NCBI GenBank assembly: GCA_020854055.1
Contig: JADZGD010000149.1
Coordinates: 24,421-88,420 of the forward strand
DNA length: 64,000 nucleotides
From: Bryobacterales bacterium
GTDB lineage: Bacteria; Acidobacteriota; Terriglobia; Bryobacterales; Bryobacteraceae
Direction of reading: 5' to 3'
Part shown: one piece after another, positions 1-8,320 of the stretch
Layout of the letters: the number at the start of each line of letters is the position of its first letter
How positions within the stretch are numbered: position 1 is the first letter of the stretch
Made by a program: the position numbers and the translations under genes
The notes under the pieces: model-generated
Databases searched by the model: none
Seen by the model: the letters and a program-made list of their open reading frames with translations, nothing else
Told to the model about the DNA's origin: nothing

Positions 1-1
1 C

Positions 2-439
2 GTCGGCGCCGGGGTTTGCGTGGTTGTAGCCAATGCGCTCTTTGGCACCCTTGAATCCTGGACGATCGGTGCATCGGGCGCCATCTACGGCCTGTTGCTG
101 GCCTTTGGGATGCTGTTTCCGAACTCCATGGTGCTAATGAGCTTTTTGTTTCCGATCAAAGCGAAATACTTCGTTGCGATCATCGGAGCGATCACGTTTC
201 TCAGCTCGCTGGCTGCGCCCGGTGGCAGCGTCAGCCATGTGGCCCACCTTGGAGGCATGCTGGTCGGCTACATCTACCTGAAGACCTATCGCCCTCGCCG
301 GGGCTGGAGCCGGGGCAGTGTGGACCCCGCCGGATCAATCCGTAACTGGTTTCGCAACTGGAAGCAGGAGCGGGCGAAGCGCAAGTTTCAGGTCTATTTG
401 CGGAAGCGCGACTCGGAACGCGACCGTTGGGTTCAATAG
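2..439 (+). CDS. Rhomboid-family intramembrane serine protease, C-terminal part (5' truncated by window)
   Basis: The reading frame is open from the window edge, so the N-terminus lies outside. The GASGAIYG stretch is the rhomboid GxSG motif carrying the nucleophilic serine. SHVAHLGG further on carries the catalytic histidine of the second helix. Hydrophobic segments around both motifs fit the last membrane helices, followed by a basic cytoplasmic tail rich in Arg/Lys. Rhomboids cleave substrates inside the membrane; the substrate here is unknown. The GTG at 20 is internal rather than the real start. It stands upstream of a secreted VWFA protein on the same strand with about 90 bp between them. 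Confidence 0.9.
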   Translation, partial: VGAGVCVVVANALFGTLESWTIGASGAIYGLLLAFGMLFPNSMVLMSFLFPIKAKYFVAIIGAITFLSSLAAPGGSVSHVAHLGGMLVGYIYLKTYRPRRGWSRGSVDPAGSIRNWFRNWKQERAKRKFQVYLRKRDSERDRWVQ

Positions 440-531
440 GCCGGGGACGTGGCCTGGTCCGGAGGCGAAACGACAGCCTCCACCGCCACGTCAACTGTCA
501 CGTCTGCTATAGTTTGCCTGGAGTGTAAGTA

Positions 532-1674
532 ATGAGATATTGGAAGCTTCTTTTGCTGCTGGCCGCCGCCGTGGCGGTGCCGGCCTGGATGCTATATGGC
601 CAGGAAGGGCCGGTGAAGGAAGGGTCCGAGACGGTCGCCAGGCCGCGTAGCAAGCCAGGTTCCCCTGGCGCCGGGACACCTGCTCAAGATCAGGAGAAGA
701 TCCCGTCCAAGTATAAAAAGGACAAAAACGAACCCGGCCCCGGTTCGGCCAGTTTCAAGAGCGACGTGGCCACGGTGAGTGTGGACGTAGCGGTGCTCGA
801 CAACAAGGGTCACTTCATTCCTGGAATTCCAAGGGGCAATTTTCGCATCCTTGAAGATAATGTCCCGCAACAGGTTGCCAGTTACTCCACCACCGAAGCA
901 CCCATGACCGTGTGTATGGTAATCGAGTTCAGCAACCTCTTCCAGCAGTATTGGAGTGAGGCCTGGTATCAGACCCTGTCGGCTTCCTATGGGTTCCTGG
1001 AGACGCTGAAACCCGATGACTACGTGGCAGTGGTGGCCTACGATATGCGCCCGGAGATTCTGTCGGATTTCTCCACCGATAAGCGCCAGGCCTATGAAGC
1101 GATGCAGCGGTTGCGCATCGCCGCTTATTCGGAGTCGAATCTCTATGACGCGGTCACCGATACCGCCAAGCGGATGGCGGACATCGAAGGGCGCCGGGCC
1201 ATCGTGTTAATCGCATCGGGCATCGACACATTCAGCAAACTGACCTTCGACCAGACCCGCAAGACGCTTCAGGAGGCGGGGGTGCCGATCTACGCCATCG
1301 GACTGATGCAGACCCTGCGCGATTGGTACGATGCCCGAGGCTACATGGGGCCTCTTCAGCGGCTGGACTTCCTGCAGGCGGACAATCAGATGCGGACTTT
1401 TGCCAGAGAAACTGGCGGGCAATCCTTCTTCCCACGCTTCTACGGTGAGTTCCCGAGCATCTTTCGCTCAATCCAGCAGTCGCTGCGCAATCAGTACTCG
1501 CTTACCTATCAGCCTACCAACCAGTCGCACGACGGCAAATTCCGCAAGATCAAGGTGGAACTGGTGGATCCGGCGACCGGCCAACCCCTCCGTATCGTTA
1601 ACGAGAAAAAGAAGGTGATCAAGTATCAGATCATCGCCAAGTCCGGGTACACGGCGCCGCGTGAAGTTGAATAA
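532..1674 (+). CDS. Secreted VWFA-domain protein (acidobacterial type)
   Basis: The 380-aa protein starts with a signal-type hydrophobic segment (residues 5-19) after an Arg and Lys, then a low-complexity Pro/Gly/Lys linker to about residue 72. The VDVAVLDNKGHFIPGI... motif leads into a VWA fold. This arrangement is typical of the VWFA proteins expanded in Acidobacteria (TIGR03436-like, from memory). The metal-site motif DxSxS is degenerate: residues 132-136 read E-F-S-N-L, so metal-dependent adhesion may be lost. The C-terminus has the QYSLTYQP...FRKIKVEL region also seen in the paralogue at 37527-38552. The ATG is preceded by GGAGTG. Function unknown, presumably periplasmic or outer surface. 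Confidence 0.85.
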   Translation: MRYWKLLLLLAAAVAVPAWMLYGQEGPVKEGSETVARPRSKPGSPGAGTPAQDQEKIPSKYKKDKNEPGPGSASFKSDVATVSVDVAVLDNKGHFIPGIPRGNFRILEDNVPQQVASYSTTEAPMTVCMVIEFSNLFQQYWSEAWYQTLSASYGFLETLKPDDYVAVVAYDMRPEILSDFSTDKRQAYEAMQRLRIAAYSESNLYDAVTDTAKRMADIEGRRAIVLIASGIDTFSKLTFDQTRKTLQEAGVPIYAIGLMQTLRDWYDARGYMGPLQRLDFLQADNQMRTFARETGGQSFFPRFYGEFPSIFRSIQQSLRNQYSLTYQPTNQSHDGKFRKIKVELVDPATGQPLRIVNEKKKVIKYQIIAKSGYTAPREVE

Positions 1675-1879
1675 CCAGCATTCTGGCCCATTGGCTCGGC
1701 CTCATTGCGGCGGCAGGGTAATAGTACGCGGGGTCGGTATTACTATAACCGGGTATGGTTCTCGAAATTAGTACGTCGAATCGGCGAAGCGAAAGTCAAG
1801 AGCGAAATGTTGCTCATTATGAAGCCGTTACAAAATCGTTGACAGGGTCGCCGGGTGTTTGTTACCTTCGCCAAGTCTG

Positions 1880-2341
1880 ATGAACGCTGCGACACCGGCC
1901 AAACTCGCCATCTACGAAATCCTGTTGGTTGATCATAACCGCCTCGGACTCAGCGCCCGCCAGTCCGTGCTGGAGGAGGCCGGCTACCGCATCACCGCCA
2001 CCGCGTCACCGGCTGAGGCGCTGGAAAAGTTCCGCGAGCAGGCTTTTGACCTGGTGATCACGGGTTACAAACTGCCGAAGATGAACGGCATTGAACTGAT
2101 CGGGCAGATTCGGTCGCATTGCGCAACCGTTCCCGTGATCATGATCTCCGGTTACGCCGATGCGCTGGGATTGGACTCGCGCTCCACAGGCGCCGATATT
2201 GTGATTCAAAAGGGCGCGAATGAGGTTTCGCACCTTGTTCGCGCCGTAGCCCGCTTGGCGAAACGCAAGGCGGCGAGAAAGCCGCCTGCTTCGCAGTCTG
2301 ATGGCAGCAACCCTGCCCGTAGGGTCCGGCGCCGGGGTTGA
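1880..2341 (+). CDS. Receiver-domain-only response regulator lacking the phospho-acceptor Asp
   Basis: A 153-aa single REC domain with a basic tail and no output domain. ILLVDHN is the beta-1 acidic region (one Asp instead of the usual pair), IMISG carries the conserved Ser/Thr, and VIQKG the conserved Lys. The beta-3 motif that normally reads DLVITDYxxPxMxG reads DLVITGYKLPKMNG here; the codon is GGT, so the phosphorylatable Asp is missing. It is therefore probably a pseudo-receiver acting by protein contact or frozen in one state. I chose the ATG at 1880; a TTG at 1859 is in frame upstream. A TTGACA at 1839-1844 is a consensus -35, but I see no convincing -10 and no clear Shine-Dalgarno. 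The next gene may overlap its stop by 4 bp. Confidence 0.85.
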   Translation: MNAATPAKLAIYEILLVDHNRLGLSARQSVLEEAGYRITATASPAEALEKFREQAFDLVITGYKLPKMNGIELIGQIRSHCATVPVIMISGYADALGLDSRSTGADIVIQKGANEVSHLVRAVARLAKRKAARKPPASQSDGSNPARRVRRRG

Positions 2342-4203
2342 ACGGCGGTACGGTTTTTCGCGGCAAGGCAGGACAGCGGCGGGCTGCGTTTGATATCCCA
2401 ATCGTTTTGCGGACCTTCCCAACCCAATTGAGACACCACCAGAAATTCCAGTTGCTACTGACCGTGCTGGTCACCATGATCCTGCTGCCTCTCATGGGGC
2501 TTGCGGCGCGGCCGGTGCCCGAACGCAGCCTCGCCGCGCAGTGGCTCCAAAAGATGACGCTTCCGGAGAAGGTGGCTCAACTCATTGTGGTGCCATGTTA
2601 TGGCGATAACCCGTCAATACGATCAAAGCAGTTCCGCAACTATCGGAACTGGGTTCGGAGCCTGGGAGTGGGTGGGTTCATCGTCGTGAATCGCGTCGTG
2701 CGCGGCAGCGTGCAATCCGCTGAGCCGTATGCCATGGCGGCCTTCCTCAATCGTATGCAGAAGTTGTCGAAGCTGCCCCTGCTCGTAGCTAGCGACTTCG
2801 AGCGGGGTGCTTCGATGCGTGTGGATAACACGGTAAAGTTCCCGCACGCGATGGCTTATGCCGCCGCCGGCGACCCCGGCGCCACCCGTTGGCTCGCCTC
2901 GTTTACCGCCGAAGAGGCCCGGGCGATGGGCGTTCACTGGATTCTGGTGCCGGATGCCGACGTGAACAACAACCCGGACAATCCGATCATCAACATCCGC
3001 TCCTATGGCGAGAACCCTCAAATGGTCAGCCGTCACGTTCGGGCGTTCATCGAGGGAGCCCACCTCGATCCGAAATTTCGTGTGATGACCTCCGCCAAGC
3101 ACTTTCCCGGACACGGTGATACGGCGATTGACAGCCACATCGGACTGCCGCGCCTGGATGTTACACGCGAGCGCCTGGATCGGTTGGAACTGGTGCCCTT
3201 TCGTGAGGCAATCAGCGCCGGTACGGATTCCATCATGAGTGCGCATATCGCGCTGCCTGCGCTCGACCCCTCCGGAGTTCCGGCCACCATTTCCAAGCCC
3301 GTGCTCACCGGCCTGTTGCGCAAGGACATGGCATTCAAGGGCATCATCGTTACCGATGCCATGGACATGAAAGCGCTGGCGCAGCAGTTCGGCCCTGGGG
3401 AGGTATCGGTTAGAGCTGTCGAGGCGGGCGCTGATGTCTTGTTGATGCCCGCCAGCCCGGAGGAGGCCGTGCGTGCCATTCTCGCTGCCATCCGGAGTGG
3501 TCGTCTCACCCGCCACAGAATTGAGGAGAGTGCGATGCGGATTCTCGCCGCCAAAGTCCGCCTGGGGTTGGCGCGCCGGCGGACTGTGGATGTGGAGTCA
3601 ATCAACGATGTCATCGATTCGCCGGAGGCTGAGGCTCAGGCACAATCGGTGGCCGACCGTGCCGTAACACTGGTGAAAAACGAGTCTGCGGCGGTGCCGC
3701 TGGCATCGCCGGGCAACACCTGTTTCGTGGTGCTGGCCGAGAGCCGCTATTCGCGCCATGGGGTGGTGCTGCTCGACGAGGTTCGCAAGCGTGCGCCGGA
3801 GGCGTTGACGATCGCGCTTGAGGCCGGAGCGCCCGACGCCATCATTGACCAGACGATTCATAAGACCGCGGCGTGCGGCCAGGTGGTAGTAGCGGCGTTT
3901 TCTTCCGCTGCTGCCTACAAGGGAACCGTTGCGCTGGGCGGCGGCTTTCCTCGGCTGTTGGGGGAATTGACCAAAGGCCGTCCGCCGGTAACCCTGGTGG
4001 CTATGGGAAATCCGTATCTGCTGCGCGACTTTCCGAACGTAGCGGCCTACCTGGCAACCTTCAGCACTGTACCGCCCTCTGAGGTTGCCGCGGTGAAAGC
4101 ACTGTTTGGCGAGATCCCTATCCAGGGCCGGATGCCCGTGTCGATACCGGGGTTGGTGGCGTATGGCGACGGTATCACCATTGCCGCCGGCACGGTGCAC
4201 TAA
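2338..4203 (+). CDS. Glycoside hydrolase family 3, beta-N-acetylhexosaminidase (NagZ-like), probably exported
   Basis: GH3 enzymes of the NagZ type remove N-acetylglucosamine from muropeptides or similar glycans. KHFPGHGDT...DSH is the His/Asp loop specific to bacterial N-acetylglucosaminidases, and IIVTDAMDM holds the nucleophilic Asp. SDFERGASMRV matches the substrate-binding strand. A C-terminal domain follows after about residue 420, longer than cytosolic NagZ. The start is uncertain: TTG at 2338 overlaps the upstream stop (TTGA), but a TTG at 2428 or ATG at 2476 would place a hydrophobic segment (LLLTVLVTMILLPLMGLA) directly at the N-terminus as a signal peptide. Likely co-transcribed with the receiver gene. 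Export suggests periplasmic glycan trimming rather than cytoplasmic recycling. Confidence 0.87.
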   Translation: MNGGTVFRGKAGQRRAAFDIPIVLRTFPTQLRHHQKFQLLLTVLVTMILLPLMGLAARPVPERSLAAQWLQKMTLPEKVAQLIVVPCYGDNPSIRSKQFRNYRNWVRSLGVGGFIVVNRVVRGSVQSAEPYAMAAFLNRMQKLSKLPLLVASDFERGASMRVDNTVKFPHAMAYAAAGDPGATRWLASFTAEEARAMGVHWILVPDADVNNNPDNPIINIRSYGENPQMVSRHVRAFIEGAHLDPKFRVMTSAKHFPGHGDTAIDSHIGLPRLDVTRERLDRLELVPFREAISAGTDSIMSAHIALPALDPSGVPATISKPVLTGLLRKDMAFKGIIVTDAMDMKALAQQFGPGEVSVRAVEAGADVLLMPASPEEAVRAILAAIRSGRLTRHRIEESAMRILAAKVRLGLARRRTVDVESINDVIDSPEAEAQAQSVADRAVTLVKNESAAVPLASPGNTCFVVLAESRYSRHGVVLLDEVRKRAPEALTIALEAGAPDAIIDQTIHKTAACGQVVVAAFSSAAAYKGTVALGGGFPRLLGELTKGRPPVTLVAMGNPYLLRDFPNVAAYLATFSTVPPSEVAAVKALFGEIPIQGRMPVSIPGLVAYGDGITIAAGTVH

Positions 4204-4245
4204 TCGCCATGGGCTCTGTGGGAGAATTTCTATTGGAGGGAGACC

Positions 4246-4944
4246 ATGCTCGAAATTACCTGGTTAGGCCATGCCACGTTCCAGTTCCGTCTCGAGAGCG
4301 GCGAAGTCTTCCTGATGGACCCGTGGACGGATGGAAATCCGTCATTTCCTAAGGGGCACACGTTCGATCGAGTCGATGCGATCCTGGCCTCCCACGGGCA
4401 CTTTGATCACATCCACGACGTGATTCCGCTGGCAAAGAAATTCTCTGCGCCGGTGGTGGGTATCTTCGAACTCTGCAAATGGCTGGAATCGAAAGGCGTG
4501 CAAAATACCGCTGGTATGAATAAAGGCGGCACGCAGCAGGTGGGCCCCGTGGCAGTTACCATGACCCACGCGCTGCACAGTTGCGGCATCCTCGATGGCG
4601 ATCGGATCGTCTATGGAGGAGAGGCCTGCGGTTATGTTCTGCGTTTCGCCGGCGGGCGTAGCCTCTACTTTGCCGGCGATACCAACGTGTTCTCCGATAT
4701 GGCGCTGATCCACGAACTTTACCGGCCGGATCTCTCGTTTCTGCCGGTCGGCGATCACTTCACAATGGGTCCGCGCGAGGCGGCGCTGGCCGCCAAGCTC
4801 CTCAAGTCACCGCGGGTAGTACCGATGCACTTTGGCACATTTCCAGCGTTGACGGGCACTCCGAGTGCGCTGGCCGGGATGCTCGGGCCGGACTCGCCAA
4901 CCGATGTGTGGACACTCGAGATCGGTAAGCCGGTCGAATGGTAA
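4246..4944 (+). CDS. Metal-dependent hydrolase, UPF0173 / UlaG-like metallo-beta-lactamase fold
   Basis: The 232-aa protein begins MLEITWLGHATF, the usual N-terminus of UPF0173 hydrolases. The metal-binding HxHxDH motif is SHGHFDH near residues 50-56. Later ligands are in LYFAGDTNVF (Asp) and PMHFGTFPAL (His). Substrate of the family is largely unknown; relatives include L-ascorbate-6-phosphate lactonase and N-acylphosphatidylethanolamine phospholipase-like folds. A strong GGAGG lies just before the ATG. It overlaps the following methyltransferase start by 7 bp, so both are probably one transcript. Confidence 0.88.
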   Translation: MLEITWLGHATFQFRLESGEVFLMDPWTDGNPSFPKGHTFDRVDAILASHGHFDHIHDVIPLAKKFSAPVVGIFELCKWLESKGVQNTAGMNKGGTQQVGPVAVTMTHALHSCGILDGDRIVYGGEACGYVLRFAGGRSLYFAGDTNVFSDMALIHELYRPDLSFLPVGDHFTMGPREAALAAKLLKSPRVVPMHFGTFPALTGTPSALAGMLGPDSPTDVWTLEIGKPVEW

Positions 4945-5459
4945 TCTGGACCGAGATCGAACCGGCTCCCGGATGGCGGCTGCGCCTGGCCGCCTCTGAC
5001 GAAAGCCTGCGCCTGGTGAATTTCGTTCGTGCTGGTAGCGCGGCTGAGACCGAACTGGCCCAACATTTCGGTACTGAAGTCTTGCGGCAGCAGGCCGATG
5101 CGGAGATTTTCCGCCAGGCCGCGAGCCAACTGGAGCGCTACTTTCGGGGCGACCTGCGTCAATTCGCGCTCCCCCTGGCGCTGCGCGGCACGCCGTTTCA
5201 ACTGCGCGTCTGGGCTTTGTTGCAAACCATTCCATACGGTGAGACATGCAGTTATCGCGAACTGGCCGGGATGGCCGGTATTCCGAAAGGCAGTCGCGCC
5301 GTGGGACTTGCCAATGGAGCGAATCCGGTTGCCATCATCGTACCCTGCCACCGTGTCATTGCGAGCAACGGAAAACTTCAGGGATACGCCGGCGGATTGG
5401 CTGCAAAGAAAATGTTGCTCGATATCGAGGCGGGCCGGTTCACGCTCGCGGGCCTTTGA
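4938..5459 (+). CDS. ogt: Methylated-DNA--protein-cysteine methyltransferase (Ogt/MGMT)
   Basis: A suicide DNA-repair enzyme that moves the alkyl group from O6-alkylguanine to its own cysteine. The active-site motif PCHRVI is present at about residues 136-141, followed by the GYAGGL loop. The helix-turn-helix-like segment YGETCSYRELAGMAGIPKGSR precedes it. At 173 aa the size fits a single-function Ogt with a short N-terminal domain. It shares the transcript with the upstream hydrolase (7-bp overlap). Its 3' end overlaps that of the convergent KdtA-LpxK gene by 20 bp. Confidence 0.93.
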   Translation: MVIWTEIEPAPGWRLRLAASDESLRLVNFVRAGSAAETELAQHFGTEVLRQQADAEIFRQAASQLERYFRGDLRQFALPLALRGTPFQLRVWALLQTIPYGETCSYRELAGMAGIPKGSRAVGLANGANPVAIIVPCHRVIASNGKLQGYAGGLAAKKMLLDIEAGRFTLAGL

Positions 5460-7710
5460 CCAGTGCCAGCAGTTCATCGGGCCGGTCGATTTCAATTCCG
5501 ATTCGCAGCCAGAGGATTCGTGCCGGCGGAAGCACCTCCGGCAGGTTCATCGCGTCCTTCTCTGTGGTGAGCAGCGTCGCCCCTGTCAGAAGCGATAACT
5601 CCTTGGTGGTGTAACGATGGTGATCGCCGAAGGCATGACAAGCGCGTGGGCGGCAGCCAATCGTCTCCAGCGTTTGCCAGAATGAAGCTGGATTAGCCAG
5701 CCCGCAGAATGCCTCGGCGCCGGATAGCGCTGTGTCCAACGGCAACTCCTGCTCCGTGCGCGCATCCACCCAGGATTCCGCCTTGACACGACAGTAAAAG
5801 ATTGGGGCATGGGGATTATGCATGCGCAGCGTGCGCTCAATGGCCTGCCTCGGCCGGCGGGCGGCACGCGTAATTACGAATGCGCCGGCCCGCGCCAGCG
5901 CCGTGAGGGGTTCGCGCAATCGGCCGGCTGGAACGATGCGGCATCCGCCGAAAGGATCGAGCGCGTCGATCATTACAATGTCCAGATCGCGTGCAAGTTG
6001 GGTATGCTGCAGCGCGTCATCCAGCAGCAGAAGCTTCGGGCCGAAACGCTGTTCCATCCGCCGGCCCACCAGGTAGCGGTCTGCTCCGATGCCCAACGGC
6101 ACATCCTTGTCGCGGAGAAAGATCTGCGGTTCGTCGCCGGTGAGTGAAACCGGCGCCGTGTCGCCGGGTGCAAACAGGCTGGCAGCGGTGCCCGTCTGCC
6201 GGCGGTAGCCGCGCGTAACAATCGCAGAGCCAGACACGTTCCGCGCAAGCCAGAGCACGAACGGGGTCTTTCCCGCTCCCCCCAAGGTGAGATTGCCGAT
6301 GCTCACCACCCGTGTATCCAGGCGCCGCGGAGCAGGCCGCAATCGCGCGCCAACTCGCCATACCCACGTGAGTGGCGTCAGTAGCGGATATCCGGGGGCC
6401 GCCGGAATCGAGTCCTGCTCCAACCCGGCCACCGCCTCGGCGATTCGTACTGCCGTTCCACGTCTTGCCTCGGCCAGCTTGCGGGCGCGTTCGCCAATCT
6501 CCCGCGCGGTTGCAGGATCGTTGAGCAGGCTGGCTACCGTCTTGGCCAGCGCCGCAGGCTCCCGGACCTCCACCATCGCTCCACCGGCCAGAAACTCCGC
6601 TGCGATTTCCGGGAAGTTCTCCATGTGCGGTCCGCAGATCACCGCCTTCGAAAAGAACGCCGGCTCAAGAATGTTGTGCCCGCCCCGCTTTGGGAATGTG
6701 CCACCCATGTAAACCACGTCCGCGATTGTGAACAATCCGGAGAGTTCGCCCATGCTGTCAAGCAGCAATACCGCCGCCCGTTCCATTCCTGTCAGGCAGG
6801 AACGCCGGGCATGGGCGATTCCCGCGGCTTCGAGCTTCGAAGCTGCCACATCGAACCGCTCCGGACGCCGCGGAACCAGGATCAGCAGCAGGTTTGCGAA
6901 GCGCTCTCTAAGTTCAGCGAATGCTCGAATCACGATATCGTCTTCGTCCGGATCGTCCGCCTCAGCCGGGGGCATGGTGCTGGCGGCTATCCAGATGGCC
7001 GAGGGCCGATTTCGCTCGACAAATTGGGCTACGACCGGTGGAATTGAGTGCTGTGGAGTGAAGTCATACTTCAGGTTGCCAGCTACTTCCACTTGCTCTG
7101 CTCCCAGTTCGCGGTAGCGGGCAGATGAGATCTCCGTTTGTGCGAAAACCTTGTCCGGCAGCGCGAGAACCGGTCGAAAGAACCATCTGAAGCGCCGGTA
7201 ACGAGGCATGGCCCGATCCGAGATGCGGCCGTTCACCACCAGCAGGCGCGCTCCTGCACGGCGGCTCTCACGGTAGAGATTAGGCCAGATCTCGGTCTCT
7301 ATGATCACTACCACGGATGGGTGGAGAGCGCGCAGCGTCCGGCGCACAGCACAGCAATAATCCAGCGGCGCATAAAAGATTGAATCGGCCAGGGCAGCCA
7401 ACTTCAGGTTGGCCATCGCACGGCCGGCTACGGTGGAACAGGAAACATGCAGCTTTATGCCTGGTAACACGTTCCGAAGTTGTATCAGCAGGGGGATGGC
7501 GGAAAGGACCTCTCCCACCGATACGGCGTGTACCCAGATACCCCCCGGGATCGTCTGATGAACTGCGGCTGGTAGTATTCCCAGCCGTTCGGTGAAGTGA
7601 TGGATGTAGCGGCGGTCCCGCAAACCGCGAGCAGCGAAATACAATAAGACGAAGGGGGCGGCGATCACCTGGATCGCCCGGTAGAGAAAGTAGATGACGT
7701 TACGTTCCAA
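5440..7710 (-). CDS. kdtA-lpxK: Fused 3-deoxy-D-manno-octulosonic-acid transferase / tetraacyldisaccharide 4'-kinase (KdtA-LpxK)
   Basis: Two successive lipid A enzymes in one 756-aa chain. Residues about 4-430 are KdtA (WaaA): an N-terminal membrane anchor, HAVSVGEVLSA with the catalytic Glu near 67, ETEIWPN, and GHNILEP near 345-351. Residues about 440-756 are LpxK: GNLTLGGAGKTP is the Walker A loop (about 473-484), followed by VTRGYRR and LLDDALQH. LpxK makes lipid IVA and KdtA adds Kdo to it, so the fusion couples consecutive steps at the inner membrane. The TTG at 7710 with AGG just upstream gives the natural KdtA N-terminus; an in-frame ATG at 7788 would overlap the divergent gene by 95 bp. 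Confirms a Gram-negative envelope. Confidence 0.9.
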   Translation of the reverse strand: MERNVIYFLYRAIQVIAAPFVLLYFAARGLRDRRYIHHFTERLGILPAAVHQTIPGGIWVHAVSVGEVLSAIPLLIQLRNVLPGIKLHVSCSTVAGRAMANLKLAALADSIFYAPLDYCCAVRRTLRALHPSVVVIIETEIWPNLYRESRRAGARLLVVNGRISDRAMPRYRRFRWFFRPVLALPDKVFAQTEISSARYRELGAEQVEVAGNLKYDFTPQHSIPPVVAQFVERNRPSAIWIAASTMPPAEADDPDEDDIVIRAFAELRERFANLLLILVPRRPERFDVAASKLEAAGIAHARRSCLTGMERAAVLLLDSMGELSGLFTIADVVYMGGTFPKRGGHNILEPAFFSKAVICGPHMENFPEIAAEFLAGGAMVEVREPAALAKTVASLLNDPATAREIGERARKLAEARRGTAVRIAEAVAGLEQDSIPAAPGYPLLTPLTWVWRVGARLRPAPRRLDTRVVSIGNLTLGGAGKTPFVLWLARNVSGSAIVTRGYRRQTGTAASLFAPGDTAPVSLTGDEPQIFLRDKDVPLGIGADRYLVGRRMEQRFGPKLLLLDDALQHTQLARDLDIVMIDALDPFGGCRIVPAGRLREPLTALARAGAFVITRAARRPRQAIERTLRMHNPHAPIFYCRVKAESWVDARTEQELPLDTALSGAEAFCGLANPASFWQTLETIGCRPRACHAFGDHHRYTTKELSLLTGATLLTTEKDAMNLPEVLPPARILWLRIGIEIDRPDELLALVKGPRA

Positions 7711-8320
7711 TTGCCTGGTTTTTCTGTCGGGCCTGGCGCTGCTGCAAGCCGGGCTCGCCGCCGACAACACCGGCGCCGATGTCTTCAAGCCCGGTCCGGC
7801 TAACTCTTATCCTAACCATCAAACCAGCGAAAAGGTGACCATTGCGGCGGTGCCTTATGACACCGCGAATCTGGCCAGGCAGGCGTTCGGCAAGGCGGAG
7901 CCTCAAAAACACGGAGTGTTGCCAGTGCTGCTGGTCATCCGGAACGACTCTGATAAGGCGCTGCGGTTTGACAACCTGATCGTGGAACTGATTGGACCGG
8001 ACCGGCAGAAGATTGAGGCCACTCCCGCGGACGACATTCGCTACATCGGTGGGGGGAAGCGGCCCAAGGAACGTAAACTCCCGTATCCGATCCCGTCCGG
8101 CAAGCGAAAGAACCCTCTCGACGTGTGGGAGATCGTCGGCCGGGCGTTTTCGGCAAAAATGTTGCCCGCCGGCGACTCCGCCAATGGGTTCATCTATTTT
8201 CAGGGCGTACTGCGGCCGCAATCGACCATCTACCTTACTGGAATTCGTGAAGCGCAATCCGGCCGGGAGTTGTTGTACTTCGAGATTCCGATCGAGCCGG
8301 CCGGCTACAGTTCAAAGTAG
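7694..8320 (+). CDS. Secreted protein of unknown function
   Basis: I do not recognise a family with certainty. The 208-aa product has a clear signal peptide (residues 1-22, ending QAGLAA before DNTGAD). The mature part is beta-rich with a pattern LPVLLVIRNDSDKALRFDNLIVEL, reminiscent of an immunoglobulin-like fold that comments on binding rather than catalysis. A basic loop (KRPKERKLPYPIPSGKRK) sits in the middle. The gene starts divergently from KdtA-LpxK with about 17 bp overlap. Its 3' end overlaps the end of the phage-like block by 16 bp, so it marks the left boundary of that block. Confidence 0.75.
   Translation: MTLRSNCLVFLSGLALLQAGLAADNTGADVFKPGPANSYPNHQTSEKVTIAAVPYDTANLARQAFGKAEPQKHGVLPVLLVIRNDSDKALRFDNLIVELIGPDRQKIEATPADDIRYIGGGKRPKERKLPYPIPSGKRKNPLDVWEIVGRAFSAKMLPAGDSANGFIYFQGVLRPQSTIYLTGIREAQSGRELLYFEIPIEPAGYSSK

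Noticed and set aside
1739..1767. Promoter of the receiver gene
   Set aside because: AT-rich short inverted repeats were seen but no -35/-10 pair with good spacing; only the TTGACA at 1839 is notable.
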